DNA of 64,000 nt. Origin: Kocuria soli (GTDB taxonomy: Bacteria > Actinomycetota > Actinomycetes > Actinomycetales > Micrococcaceae). A model generated the notes under the pieces. The model made no database searches. It was given only the letters and a program-made list of their open reading frames with translations, and was not told where the DNA came from. Below, in pieces: positions 26,190 through 33,832 of the stretch (position 1 is its first letter; each line of letters opens with the position of its first letter). The translations under genes and the position numbers were made by a program. The stretch is taken from assembly GCF_003797835.1 (NCBI RefSeq), contig NZ_RKMF01000001.1, positions 124,001-188,000 of the forward strand. Reading direction: 5' to 3'.

Positions 26190-28394
26190 TCAGCGTCGCT
26201 GGGCGTCATCCTCGGCCAGGCGTTCCATCATCTCGTTGTAGGCCTTGAGCTCCGCGTCGTCGGTGCGGTCGGCCTCCCGGTCCACCCGCCGGTTCTCCCG
26301 GTTGCCCGCGATGGCCCACTGGATCCCGACGACGACGGCGAGCAGCGCCGTCGGCAATTCGCCGATGCCCCACATCAGGGCGCCACCGCGTTGCTGGTCC
26401 TCGATGGCGGAGAGGCCCCAGTCGCGGCCCATGTTGCCGAACCAGGAGGCCTCCAGCAGGACGTCCATGCCCATGATCGCCACGCCCACGAACGCGTGGT
26501 AGGCCATGGTCGCGATCAACATGACCAGTCGCATGAAGTGCGCGGGCCGGTGCGGGATCGGATCCTGACCGACCAGCACCAGGGCGAACATGTACCCGGT
26601 GAACAGGAAGTGCGCCATCATGAATTCGTGGCCCACGTGCGTGCGCAGGGTGAAGCCCAGCAGCGGCGTGAAGTAGAACAGCACGATGGACCCCGCAAAG
26701 TTCACGGCCGCGAAGATCGGGTTGGTCACGATCTTGCCCCAGGTCGAATGCACCAGGCGCAGGATCCATTCGCGGGGTCCGCGCGTGCCGTCCCGGCGCG
26801 GTTCCAGTGCCTTCAACAGGAGGGTCACGGGTGAGCCGAGCACCATGAACACGGGGATGACCATGGTCAGGGACATGTGCTCGACCATGTGCCAGCTGAA
26901 CAGGACGCGCGCGTACACGGCCACGGGGCCGGAGGTCGCCAGGAAGAGCAGGGCCAGTCCCACGAACCAGGAGATCGCACGCAGCGGTGACCACGTGCCC
27001 CCGGTACGCCGGACTTTCCAGATCGCCCAGGCGTAGCTCACCGCGAAGACCACGATGATGGCCACCCACAACCAGTCGGGACGCCACTGCGCCACGGCAT
27101 TGGCCAAGGTGGGCTCGGGTGGGAGTTCGTAGAAGGTCAGGATGCGGGCGGGGCTCGCGTCAGGTTCCAGGTCCTCGGGGACCGGCGGAGCCGAGTTGCC
27201 CAGCGCCACGGCCACCCCGATCAGCCCACCCATGATGGCCAGCTCTCCGATGATGATCTGCCACACCGCGCGTCGACCGCTGACCTTGTCGGCGACCAGC
27301 GCGGGAATCACGGCCCGGCGGTGGACGTACCCGGCCACGCCGAGCGCCAAGGTCAGCACCAGCTTGACGATCACCAGGGTTCCGTACGCGCTGGTCAGTT
27401 GCGCCACGGTGCCGATGCGCACCGCAGCGTTGATCACCCCGGAAGCCAGCACCAACACGAAGCACCACAGGGCCACGTTGGAGAACCGGCTCAGGACAAC
27501 GGCCACCAGTGGTACCTCACGCCCCTGCGCGGCATGCTGGGCGTCGGATGCACGACGGGTGCGGGCGCCGATGGGCAGCCTCGCCCTGGACCGATCACCG
27601 GCCAGCAGGGGCGATAACCAGGCCAGCGCGATCAGGCCACCGGCCCAGGCACACACGCCCAGAAGGTGCAGGCCCAGGGAGTTGACCGCTCCCATGTGGT
27701 CGTCACCGCCCGCCGAGTGGCCGTTGAGCGCCATGGTCACCAAGGCGATGTCGGCCAACGCCATGGTCAACAGCAACCCGAGCAGGGAACGCAGCCCGAA
27801 TACGAACGTGGTGACCACCGCTGCCACGATCACCCCGACGCCCAGGGCCTGGCCGGTCGGGATGTCCGTGACGAAGCTGATGAGCTGCTGGGTGTAGGCC
27901 GCGCTGGCACTCAGCCGGACGCCGGAGACCTCCGCGTACGTGAACACGACGACCACGGCGGCCGCCACGGTCCAGACCACGGAGGTGGCACCGGCCAGTT
28001 GCAGCAGCCGAGTGAACAGCGGATGCTCCTGGGGCGTCCCGGTGGACTCGCCATCCTGCTTGGCTTTGCGGACGCGGTCCTTGTGCCGGACCCGCGTCGA
28101 CCGTTCCTGGATCTTGTTCGGGACCACCCCCACGGCCAGCAGCAGGGACCCGATCGTGGCGACCAGCGCAAGGTCACGGACGGCTTCGGAGATCGGCAGC
28201 CCCCACCGCACCAGGGCGCCGGGATCTGCAACCTCCTTCGCGGCCGCCGCCCCCGAGAAGCTCAGGGCCGCCACCAGTGCCAGCAGCATGACGACCACGG
28301 GCGCTGCCAACCACCATGGCGAGAGGCCCGAGGGCAGCACCTGCCGACCCGAACCGTCGGTTGCACTCCGGGTCTCAGCCGTCCGTGTACTCAT
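26190..28394 (-). CDS. CopD-CtaG fusion: copper import and cytochrome c oxidase assembly membrane protein
   Basis: 734 residues with many helices. The N-terminal half, to about residue 420, is CopD-like: paired helices and GLHLLGVCAWAGGLIALAWL, a conserved histidine-bearing helix. The C-terminal half matches caa3-type oxidase assembly factor CtaG: FSWHMVEHMSLTMVIPVFM, THVGHEFMMAHFLFTGYMF and DPIPHRPAHFMRL, rich in histidine and methionine. Fusion of the two is common in actinobacteria. It would bring copper into or across the membrane and deliver it to the CuB centre. Genes for CopC, PCuAC and a DyP peroxidase lie upstream on the same strand. Confidence 0.92.
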   Translation of the reverse strand: MSTRTAETRSATDGSGRQVLPSGLSPWWLAAPVVVMLLALVAALSFSGAAAAKEVADPGALVRWGLPISEAVRDLALVATIGSLLLAVGVVPNKIQERSTRVRHKDRVRKAKQDGESTGTPQEHPLFTRLLQLAGATSVVWTVAAAVVVVFTYAEVSGVRLSASAAYTQQLISFVTDIPTGQALGVGVIVAAVVTTFVFGLRSLLGLLLTMALADIALVTMALNGHSAGGDDHMGAVNSLGLHLLGVCAWAGGLIALAWLSPLLAGDRSRARLPIGARTRRASDAQHAAQGREVPLVAVVLSRFSNVALWCFVLVLASGVINAAVRIGTVAQLTSAYGTLVIVKLVLTLALGVAGYVHRRAVIPALVADKVSGRRAVWQIIIGELAIMGGLIGVAVALGNSAPPVPEDLEPDASPARILTFYELPPEPTLANAVAQWRPDWLWVAIIVVFAVSYAWAIWKVRRTGGTWSPLRAISWFVGLALLFLATSGPVAVYARVLFSWHMVEHMSLTMVIPVFMVLGSPVTLLLKALEPRRDGTRGPREWILRLVHSTWGKIVTNPIFAAVNFAGSIVLFYFTPLLGFTLRTHVGHEFMMAHFLFTGYMFALVLVGQDPIPHRPAHFMRLVMLIATMAYHAFVGVAIMGMDVLLEASWFGNMGRDWGLSAIEDQQRGGALMWGIGELPTALLAVVVGIQWAIAGNRENRRVDREADRTDDAELKAYNEMMERLAEDDAQRR

Positions 28395-28442
28395 ACGTCG
28401 TCTTTTCCTCTCTTGAAGTCCTCAGGCCCCTGCCAGCGGGCC

Positions 28443-29783
28443 TCAGAACAGAACGTCGCCGATGAAGCCGCCTTCGGCGCATCCGGGTGGGATGGCGAAA
28501 ACCGCGGAACCCACGGGCACGGTCCACACGTTGAGCATGTCCAGGTCGTCCAGCCGACGCTGGATCGGGACGAACTGCTCGTTCACATCGGCCTGGTAGG
28601 AGGCGAACAACAGCCCCGAATCACTCACGCCGCCCGAGCTGGATCCCGCCTTGGCCAGACCCGAGGCATCGGACACGGGAAGGTCGTAGTTGTACGGACG
28701 CCGGTGGATCCGCACCCGGTCGTCCGGGTGGCGTGCCCGACGCATGTGCGAGTACTCCGGAATCACCTTGAAACCTAGGGTGCCCACGGCCTCGAAGTCC
28801 GGTTCGTCGCGTTCCTTCGTACCGGTCAGGGGCGCGCCCGTGTCCAGTTTCCGGCCGACGGCGTCTTCCCGGGCCGGACGATCCGCTTCGTCCCACGTGT
28901 CCAGGTTCATGTGGATCCGCCGCAGCACCAGGGACGTCCCGTCCGTGATCCACGGTTCGAAGGCTCCATCCCCCCGGCCCCACACGATCCGTTCGTGCTC
29001 GTCCGTGCCGGGCTGGGTGTCGACCGTCCCGTCCACCTGCCCGAACAGGTTGCGCATGCTCGGCGGGTCGGCCGCCTCCGCCCCGGGGACGGAGCGGAAT
29101 CCGTTCTGGACCCACCGCACGGACCCGAAGCCCCGCACGTCCTTGAGCAGCAACCGCTGCGCGTGGGCCAGGGTCACGGTGTCCTCGCAGGCCAGTTGGA
29201 TCAGCAGGTCGCCGTCGTTCCAACGGTCCTCGAGCTGGTCGATGCCGAAAGCCGGCAGGGGACCTGCCCACGACGGCGCCCGGTCGGGTGCGACGATCTC
29301 GAAGACCCGCGCCCCGAACCCGAAGGTCACGCTCAACCGGGAGGGGTTGAGGGCAAGTTCAGGTTCCTGGTCGTGGACCGGAGCCTCCCCCACGGTGAGT
29401 TTCGCGGCGTCCGCCGTCAGGACACGCATCATGCGGCGTACCGTCTCGCGTTGCGTGTCCTCCGAGAGATCGATCGCGATGAACGTCGCGAAGGACTGCG
29501 GGAGGGTGTCGATGCCCGCTTGGCGCAGCCCGTAATAGGGTTCCGCGCGGGCACCCACGGGAGTCTCGGCTGTGTTTTCACCCGCGCTGCCGGCGTCCGC
29601 GGAACCGGTGTCCTGCCCCAAGAGCCCCGCGCGCTGGGCGGCCCCCAGCCCGATTCCGGCGGCGGCCCCGGCTCCCGCCGTACCACCGGCGATCAGAAAA
29701 CCCCGGCGGCCGACACCTCGCCGACCGGCCGGGCCGGTGGCCACGGAGTCCTCCGTGGCCACCGGCTCAGGATCCTTGGTCAC
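28443..29783 (-). CDS. Tat-exported DyP-type heme peroxidase
   Basis: 446 residues. The signal peptide has the twin arginine RRGFLIAGG, so it folds with heme in the cytosol and is exported by Tat. The catalytic GxxDG motif is GQVDG (about 248-252), with Asp as distal residue. The proximal heme ligand is the His in EYSHMRRARHPDD (about residue 346). GTG 29783 overlaps the stop of the PCuAC gene (GTGA) and has GAGGAG upstream. In Streptomyces lividans a DyP enzyme (DtpA) is encoded beside the copper chaperones ECuC and Sco and works in copper trafficking. A parallel role is inferred here; an EfeB-like iron role is less likely without efeU or efeO. Confidence 0.93.
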   Translation of the reverse strand: MTKDPEPVATEDSVATGPAGRRGVGRRGFLIAGGTAGAGAAAGIGLGAAQRAGLLGQDTGSADAGSAGENTAETPVGARAEPYYGLRQAGIDTLPQSFATFIAIDLSEDTQRETVRRMMRVLTADAAKLTVGEAPVHDQEPELALNPSRLSVTFGFGARVFEIVAPDRAPSWAGPLPAFGIDQLEDRWNDGDLLIQLACEDTVTLAHAQRLLLKDVRGFGSVRWVQNGFRSVPGAEAADPPSMRNLFGQVDGTVDTQPGTDEHERIVWGRGDGAFEPWITDGTSLVLRRIHMNLDTWDEADRPAREDAVGRKLDTGAPLTGTKERDEPDFEAVGTLGFKVIPEYSHMRRARHPDDRVRIHRRPYNYDLPVSDASGLAKAGSSSGGVSDSGLLFASYQADVNEQFVPIQRRLDDLDMLNVWTVPVGSAVFAIPPGCAEGGFIGDVLF

Positions 29784-30508
29784 GCGGACTCCTCGCACAT
29801 GGGCAGTTCCCCGTGGTCCATGCCTTCCATCCCCTCCATGCTGTCGTCAGCCGTGGGGCTCTGGGAGGCACCGGCGTGGCCACCTTCGTGGGAGTACTCC
29901 TCTTGTGCACCCTGGTAGTCCCGGACCTCCACGTCGACCTTCTGGGTCCGGCCGTCCTCGAACGTGAGCTCGAGGGGAAGGGTCTGTCCCGCCATGGGCG
30001 CGCATTCGAGGTCCATCAACATGATGTGATCCCCGCCGGGCTCCGGTGTCACGCTCTCACCGGGTTCGATGACCAACGGTTCGGCCATCTTCTGCATCAC
30101 GGTCGAGCCCGAGGACTCGTCCATGACCGTTTCGTGCAGTTCTACCTCCCCGGCGATTCCTTCCGCGGTCGCACCGCTGAGGGTCACGGCCTCGTCACCG
30201 TCGTTGGTGAGGGTCCCGAAGACGCCGGTCATGCCGGAGTCCTTGGCCTTCATCCACTGCTGGTCGACGGTGAGCACCTGCTCCCCCGTGGACGCAGACC
30301 CGGAGGCCGCCCCGTCGGTGGACTCACCGGACTGGGCCGAGCCCGTGGAGGCCGCCGGCGACGGCACGTCGGGGCCGCCATTGCTCTGCCCGCTGCCGCA
30401 GCCGGTCAGCGCGAACGCTCCCACGGCCGCCAGGGCCAGCAGGGACCGCGTCGCCGGGCGGTCACCCGCGAGTTCGATGATTGTCTTGCGGTTCATGATG
30501 GTTCTCAT
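29780..30508 (-). CDS. PCuAC-type copper chaperone lipoprotein
   Basis: 242 residues. The lipobox is ALTGC with C37 lipidated, followed by a Ser/Gly-rich linker to about residue 75. The PCuAC domain shows the Cu(I) ligand pattern: H125 (VELHE), M138 or M141, and H161-x-M163 (GGDHIMLMD). A C-terminal extension rich in Met, His and Glu (MEGMEGMDHGELPM) may add copper sites. It would hand copper outside the membrane to oxidase or peroxidase maturation. ATG 30508 is used; ATG 30496 is an alternative. The stop overlaps the DyP start. Confidence 0.93.
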   Translation of the reverse strand: MRTIMNRKTIIELAGDRPATRSLLALAAVGAFALTGCGSGQSNGGPDVPSPAASTGSAQSGESTDGAASGSASTGEQVLTVDQQWMKAKDSGMTGVFGTLTNDGDEAVTLSGATAEGIAGEVELHETVMDESSGSTVMQKMAEPLVIEPGESVTPEPGGDHIMLMDLECAPMAGQTLPLELTFEDGRTQKVDVEVRDYQGAQEEYSHEGGHAGASQSPTADDSMEGMEGMDHGELPMCEESA

Positions 30509-30538
30509 TTCGTTCTGGTCCGAGCCCCGCCAGGGGGC

Positions 30539-31237
30539 TCAGTGATCTGATGGATGTCCCCCGATCCGACGAACGGCAACCACAGCCCCCAACACCACCA
30601 GGGCCAACACTGCCCCACCTCCGGCATAGAGCCACAGGGGTGCGCCACCCGATTCTTGGCCGGTCTCCTCCGCAGCCGCCGGTGCTCCCGCTGAGGAGGT
30701 CTCCGTGGCCTCGCCACCGGTCGTGGCCTGCGGAGAGCCGGAGCTGTCTGCGGCTGCGGCCGTATCGGTTGCGGAGGGCCCGCCCGAGGCGCTTCCCTCA
30801 CCGAGGTCATAGGTGAAGGTGCCTTCGATGGGGTGCCCGTCGGAGGAGACCACGCGCCACACCACGGTGTAGGTCTCGTCCTGGGCGTCCGAGGCAGTGA
30901 GTTCTTGGGTGACGGTGGATCCCTCCACCGTCGGTTCGCCGTCGGTCACGTCGGCTCCCGAGGAATCTGTGACGCGCACTTGATGGCCGACGTCGAGCAG
31001 ATCGGCCGAGAACGTCATCTCGACCTCATCGGGGGCCTCCGAGACCCGGGCGTCGTCGCCCGGGGTCGATGACAACAGTGAGTCGTGCGCCCAGACGGGT
31101 GACGGAAGAGCAACGAGCGCAGCAACGGCCACACCCGCACCCACTCGGCCCCCGCTCGATCTCAACGCGCGTCTCCCTCGGGAGTCGGGCCGCCGATCGG
31201 TCGCGGTTGTGGGCTGGGCGATGCTTGGGTTGGGCAT
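30539..31237 (-). CDS. CopC/YobA-type periplasmic copper-binding protein with C-terminal anchor
   Basis: 232 residues. A long signal peptide ends PSPVWA, so the mature protein starts with H51. N-terminal His, Asp133 and His135 (SSDGHPIEG) are the Cu(II) ligands of the CopC family. A ~60-residue Ala/Ser/Thr/Gly linker leads to one transmembrane helix near the end (GGAVLALVVLGAVVAV). ATG 31237 has GGGAGG upstream; an upstream ATG at 31291 would break the signal peptide. It likely passes copper to the CopD domain encoded three genes downstream. Confidence 0.92.
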   Translation of the reverse strand: MPNPSIAQPTTATDRRPDSRGRRALRSSGGRVGAGVAVAALVALPSPVWAHDSLLSSTPGDDARVSEAPDEVEMTFSADLLDVGHQVRVTDSSGADVTDGEPTVEGSTVTQELTASDAQDETYTVVWRVVSSDGHPIEGTFTYDLGEGSASGGPSATDTAAAADSSGSPQATTGGEATETSSAGAPAAAEETGQESGGAPLWLYAGGGAVLALVVLGAVVAVRRIGGHPSDH

Positions 31238-31406
31238 GGTTCTGCTTTCCTCCCTGTCCGCGCCACCGGATTCGGGGCATGGCGCGGGCAAGTGTGTCTT
31301 CCGTGGGTCGTGGCGCCTCGTCCCTCGATCATGACGACGACGCGCCGCACCACCCGTTTCCCTCGACTACTGGGTACGGGTTCAACGGATGTGGCAGACG
31401 ATGCCG

Positions 31407-32111
31407 TCAGGCGAGGGCAACGGTCATCGGCGGGCCGCGGTACCTGAGCCCGGAACGGACCAGGCTGAGGACCCTCGCGGGCACCGGTGCGATGAACCCT
31501 GGCTTCCAGGGGCGCGCCGTGGCCGGGGGTATGACAGCAGCCAGGACCAGCTGAGCCGCACGGACCAACAGGGCAGCGAGAACGGCAAGGACACCCTTCT
31601 CCCCGTGGCGCAGGACCAGCACCGTGAGCACGGCGGCGGCCAGGTGCATGGCCAGCATTCCGGTGCCACCCGCTGCAAGCCCGTGCAGACCGGAGGCGGA
31701 GGACAAGGCTGAGTCCGAAAGCGTTGCGCCCGTGTGCCCCGCATGGGACATCATCGGGGCGGCTCCGTCGGTCGCTGCCGGAACCAGGACCAGGTCGGGC
31801 CCGACCGAAGCATCAGAGTGGAGATGTCCCGCGTGACCGGTTCGGTCCACGGCGGTGACGTACCCGCCGGACAGCGCGAGCAGACCGTGGAACAACGCCT
31901 GCGAGACGCCCACGGCCAACGACAGTCCGATCAGCGGAATCCGAACCCCCGCCAGCAGCATGCACAGCGGGGCGGAGACGCAGATGCACAGGAGCATGAG
32001 CATGGCCGAGGGCCACTGTCCACCGGCCACGGTGTGCGCGAGGACCGCCGCCGTGGTTGCGGTGAACGCGGCGATCCACCCGCGGAGCAGGCGCAAAGCA
32101 CGATCGGTCAT
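31407..32111 (-). CDS. Membrane protein with histidine/methionine-rich external loop
   Basis: A 234-residue protein I cannot assign with certainty. Four to six hydrophobic helices surround a polar central loop (about 85-145) carrying GHAGHLHSD (H93, H96, H98) and MMSHAGHTG (M120, M121, H123, H126). The loop is suitable for metal binding. The C-terminus is basic. AGGAGT precedes ATG 32111. It is first in the copper-related minus-strand series, 170 nt before copC. It could be a copper or other metal transporter accessory protein; its position and ligands suggest this but do not prove it. Confidence 0.65.
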   Translation of the reverse strand: MTDRALRLLRGWIAAFTATTAAVLAHTVAGGQWPSAMLMLLCICVSAPLCMLLAGVRIPLIGLSLAVGVSQALFHGLLALSGGYVTAVDRTGHAGHLHSDASVGPDLVLVPAATDGAAPMMSHAGHTGATLSDSALSSASGLHGLAAGGTGMLAMHLAAAVLTVLVLRHGEKGVLAVLAALLVRAAQLVLAAVIPPATARPWKPGFIAPVPARVLSLVRSGLRYRGPPMTVALA

Positions 32112-32163
32112 GCTCACTCCTGTCCTTGGGGCTCGGTCCACGCGGACTCGCAACGGTGGTGCG

Positions 32164-32181
32164 CCCGGGTCGTCACCCGGG
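32164..32181. repeat. Inverted repeat upstream of the His-rich membrane protein gene
   Basis: CCCGGGT, CGTC, ACCCGGG: a perfect 7-bp inverted repeat about 53 nt before the start of the minus-strand gene. It may be an operator or leader hairpin. Confidence 0.5.
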
Positions 32182-32317
32182 TACGTGTTTTGGGCACACT
32201 CCGTAAGTACCTCGTCCCATTATGCCGCCGTCGTCAAACCGCCCTGACAGCACGACCGGACGGGCGAACCGCTGGACCGGAGGACCGGACCGGGGTGGCG
32301 GGGAAAGTGTGGCAGAC

Positions 32318-32361
32318 AAAAAGACGAGCGGTGGAACCCAGTGTGGATTCCACCGCTCGTC
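32318..32361 (-). terminator. Intrinsic terminator of hup
   Basis: A perfect 14-bp stem, GACGAGCGGTGGAA (32323-32336) with TTCCACCGCTCGTC (32348-32361). On the minus strand TTTTT follows directly at 32322-32318. Confidence 0.92.
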
Positions 32362-32388
32362 TCGGTGGCCGGGGAACCGGCCGGGACA

Positions 32389-32673
32389 TCACTTGCCGGA
32401 AGCAGCAGCCTTCAGCTTGGAGCCTGCGGACAGCTTGACGCTGTGACCGGCGGGGATGTTGATGGTCTCGCCGGTCTGCGGGTTACGGCCGGTGCGGGCC
32501 TTGCGCTCCGTGCGCTCGACGGAGAGCCAGCCCGGGATGGTGACCTTCTCGCCGTTGGAGACGGAGGTCTCCAGGGTCTGGAACAGCGCATCCAACACGC
32601 CGTTGACCTGAGCCTGAGTGGTGCCTGCCTTCTCGGCAACCTCGGCCACGATCTCGCTGCGGTTCTTAGCCAT
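32389..32673 (-). CDS. hup: Histone-like DNA-binding protein HU
   Basis: A 94-residue nucleoid protein that bends DNA as a dimer. MAKNRSEIVAEVAEKAGTT is the N-terminal helix pair. The beta-arm includes GRNPQTGETINIPAGHSVKL, the HU signature. It lacks the long lysine/alanine tail of mycobacterial HupB and resembles the short HU of other bacteria (HupA/HupS class in Streptomyces terms). AGGAGG precedes ATG 32673. A strong terminator follows. It is 66 nt downstream of rpsN and may be partly co-transcribed. Confidence 0.96.
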   Translation of the reverse strand: MAKNRSEIVAEVAEKAGTTQAQVNGVLDALFQTLETSVSNGEKVTIPGWLSVERTERKARTGRNPQTGETINIPAGHSVKLSAGSKLKAAASGK

Positions 32674-32739
32674 CTTGATGTCCTCCTGGACGTCGGGTCT
32701 GTGTTGGAGCCCCTGGTGGGGACCCACTACAGGTGGAAA

Positions 32740-33045
32740 TTACCAGCTGGACTTGGTGATTCCCGGCAATTCGCCCCGGTGTGCCATTTCACGGAAGCGC
32801 ACGCGGGAGATGCCGAACTTCTGGAAGGTGCCACGCGGACGGCCGTCGATCTGGTCGCGGTTGCGAACGCGAGCCGGGGAAGCGTCACGGGGAAGCTTCT
32901 GCAGGCCCAGGCGTGCGGCCTCGCGGTCCTCGGGGCTGGCGTTCTCGTCGACCAGGGTCTTCTTGAGCTCCGCGCGCTTTGCGGCGTAGCGGGCCACGAG
33001 GACCTTGCGCTGCTCGTTCTTGGCGATCTTGGACTTCTTGGCCAT
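32740..33045 (-). CDS. rpsN: 30S ribosomal protein uS14, zinc-independent form
   Basis: 101 residues, the long form of uS14. It contains [20 protein letters not shown] and ends LPGITKSSW. There are no cysteines, so this is the version without a zinc ribbon. It follows rpmG by 3 nt and is the third gene of rpmB-rpmG-rpsN. In Streptomyces and Mycobacterium such zinc-free paralogues are induced by zinc starvation through Zur. Confidence 0.97.
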   Translation of the reverse strand: MAKKSKIAKNEQRKVLVARYAAKRAELKKTLVDENASPEDREAARLGLQKLPRDASPARVRNRDQIDGRPRGTFQKFGISRVRFREMAHRGELPGITKSSW

Positions 33046-33048
33046 TCC

Positions 33049-33216
<168 letters not shown>

Positions 33217-33217
33217 G

Positions 33218-33454
33218 TCAGAACTTCTCCCCTCGGGCAGTCATTTCTGCGACCACGGCGTCGATGCCGCGGGCGTCGATGACCTTGATGCCCTTGGCGC
33301 TGACGTTCAGCGTGATGGTGCGGCGCAGGGACGGAACCCAGTAACGCTTCTTCTGGATGTTGGGGTCGAACCGACGCTTGGTGCGTCGGTGCGAGTGCGA
33401 AATGCTGTGCCCGAAGCCCGGCTTGGCCCCGGTCACCTGGCAGTGCGCTGCCAT
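33218..33454 (-). CDS. rpmB: 50S ribosomal protein bL28
   Basis: 78 residues: [20 protein letters not shown] at the start, [20 protein letters not shown] next, and [20 protein letters not shown] near the end. It has one cysteine only, so no zinc-binding pairs. GGAGGAGAG precedes ATG 33454. It is the first gene of the rpmB-rpmG-rpsN unit, behind a long non-coding leader. Confidence 0.96.
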   Translation of the reverse strand: MAAHCQVTGAKPGFGHSISHSHRRTKRRFDPNIQKKRYWVPSLRRTITLNVSAKGIKVIDARGIDAVVAEMTARGEKF

Positions 33455-33832
33455 AGTGCTCTCCTCCAAATGTCGACGAATGACGGCACGCTAACGGTGC
33501 TTGCTGATGAATGAATCACCGGTGCAGCGGCCGAAGCGTCCCGTCACCCTTGGTTGCAACCACCGTTCATGAACCCGGGGTCTGTCCAACAGACCTCCGC
33601 ACGGTGGCTACCGGTTCGGGTTCGCCACGACGACGGTGAAGATCTTGGTGTCGGGTGCGGACTCCACCACACGACAGCCCAAAATCATAGGCTTGTGCCG
33701 GTGTGTCCGCAACTTTTTGTGCCCTCGCAACAGCGGTCGCACCGGCAGATTCGCGGCGCAACCGACCATGGTGAGGGACAAGTGGCAAGTCTAGACGACG
33801 CGATCACCTCGGCCAACCAGCGGTGGCCGGAA
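33455..33832 (-). other. Intergenic region: promoter and long leader of rpmB
   Basis: 378 nt without a convincing gene. It holds a probable promoter (see 33684-33712) and about 220 nt of leader containing TGGTTGCAACCA (33551-33562, perfect palindrome) and GGTCTGT/ACAGACC (33579-33585 and 33589-33595, loop CCA). I searched by eye for a Zur box and saw none. Confidence 0.6.
33684..33712 (-). promoter_or_regulatory. Probable promoter of rpmB-rpmG-rpsN
   Basis: On the minus strand TTGCGG (33712-33707), spacer of 17 nt, TATGAT (33689-33684). Both hexamers are close to consensus. The start of transcription would be near 33677, giving a leader of about 220 nt. Confidence 0.7.

Noticed and set aside
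33567-33788. Possible 73-codon gene in the rpmB leader region
   Set aside because: It overlaps the well-formed TTGCGG/TATGAT promoter and shows no recognisable domain.
33455-33832. Zur operator for the zinc-free ribosomal operon
   Set aside because: I looked for an A+T-rich palindrome of the TGAAAATGATTTTCA type on both strands and saw none; the palindromes present do not resemble it.
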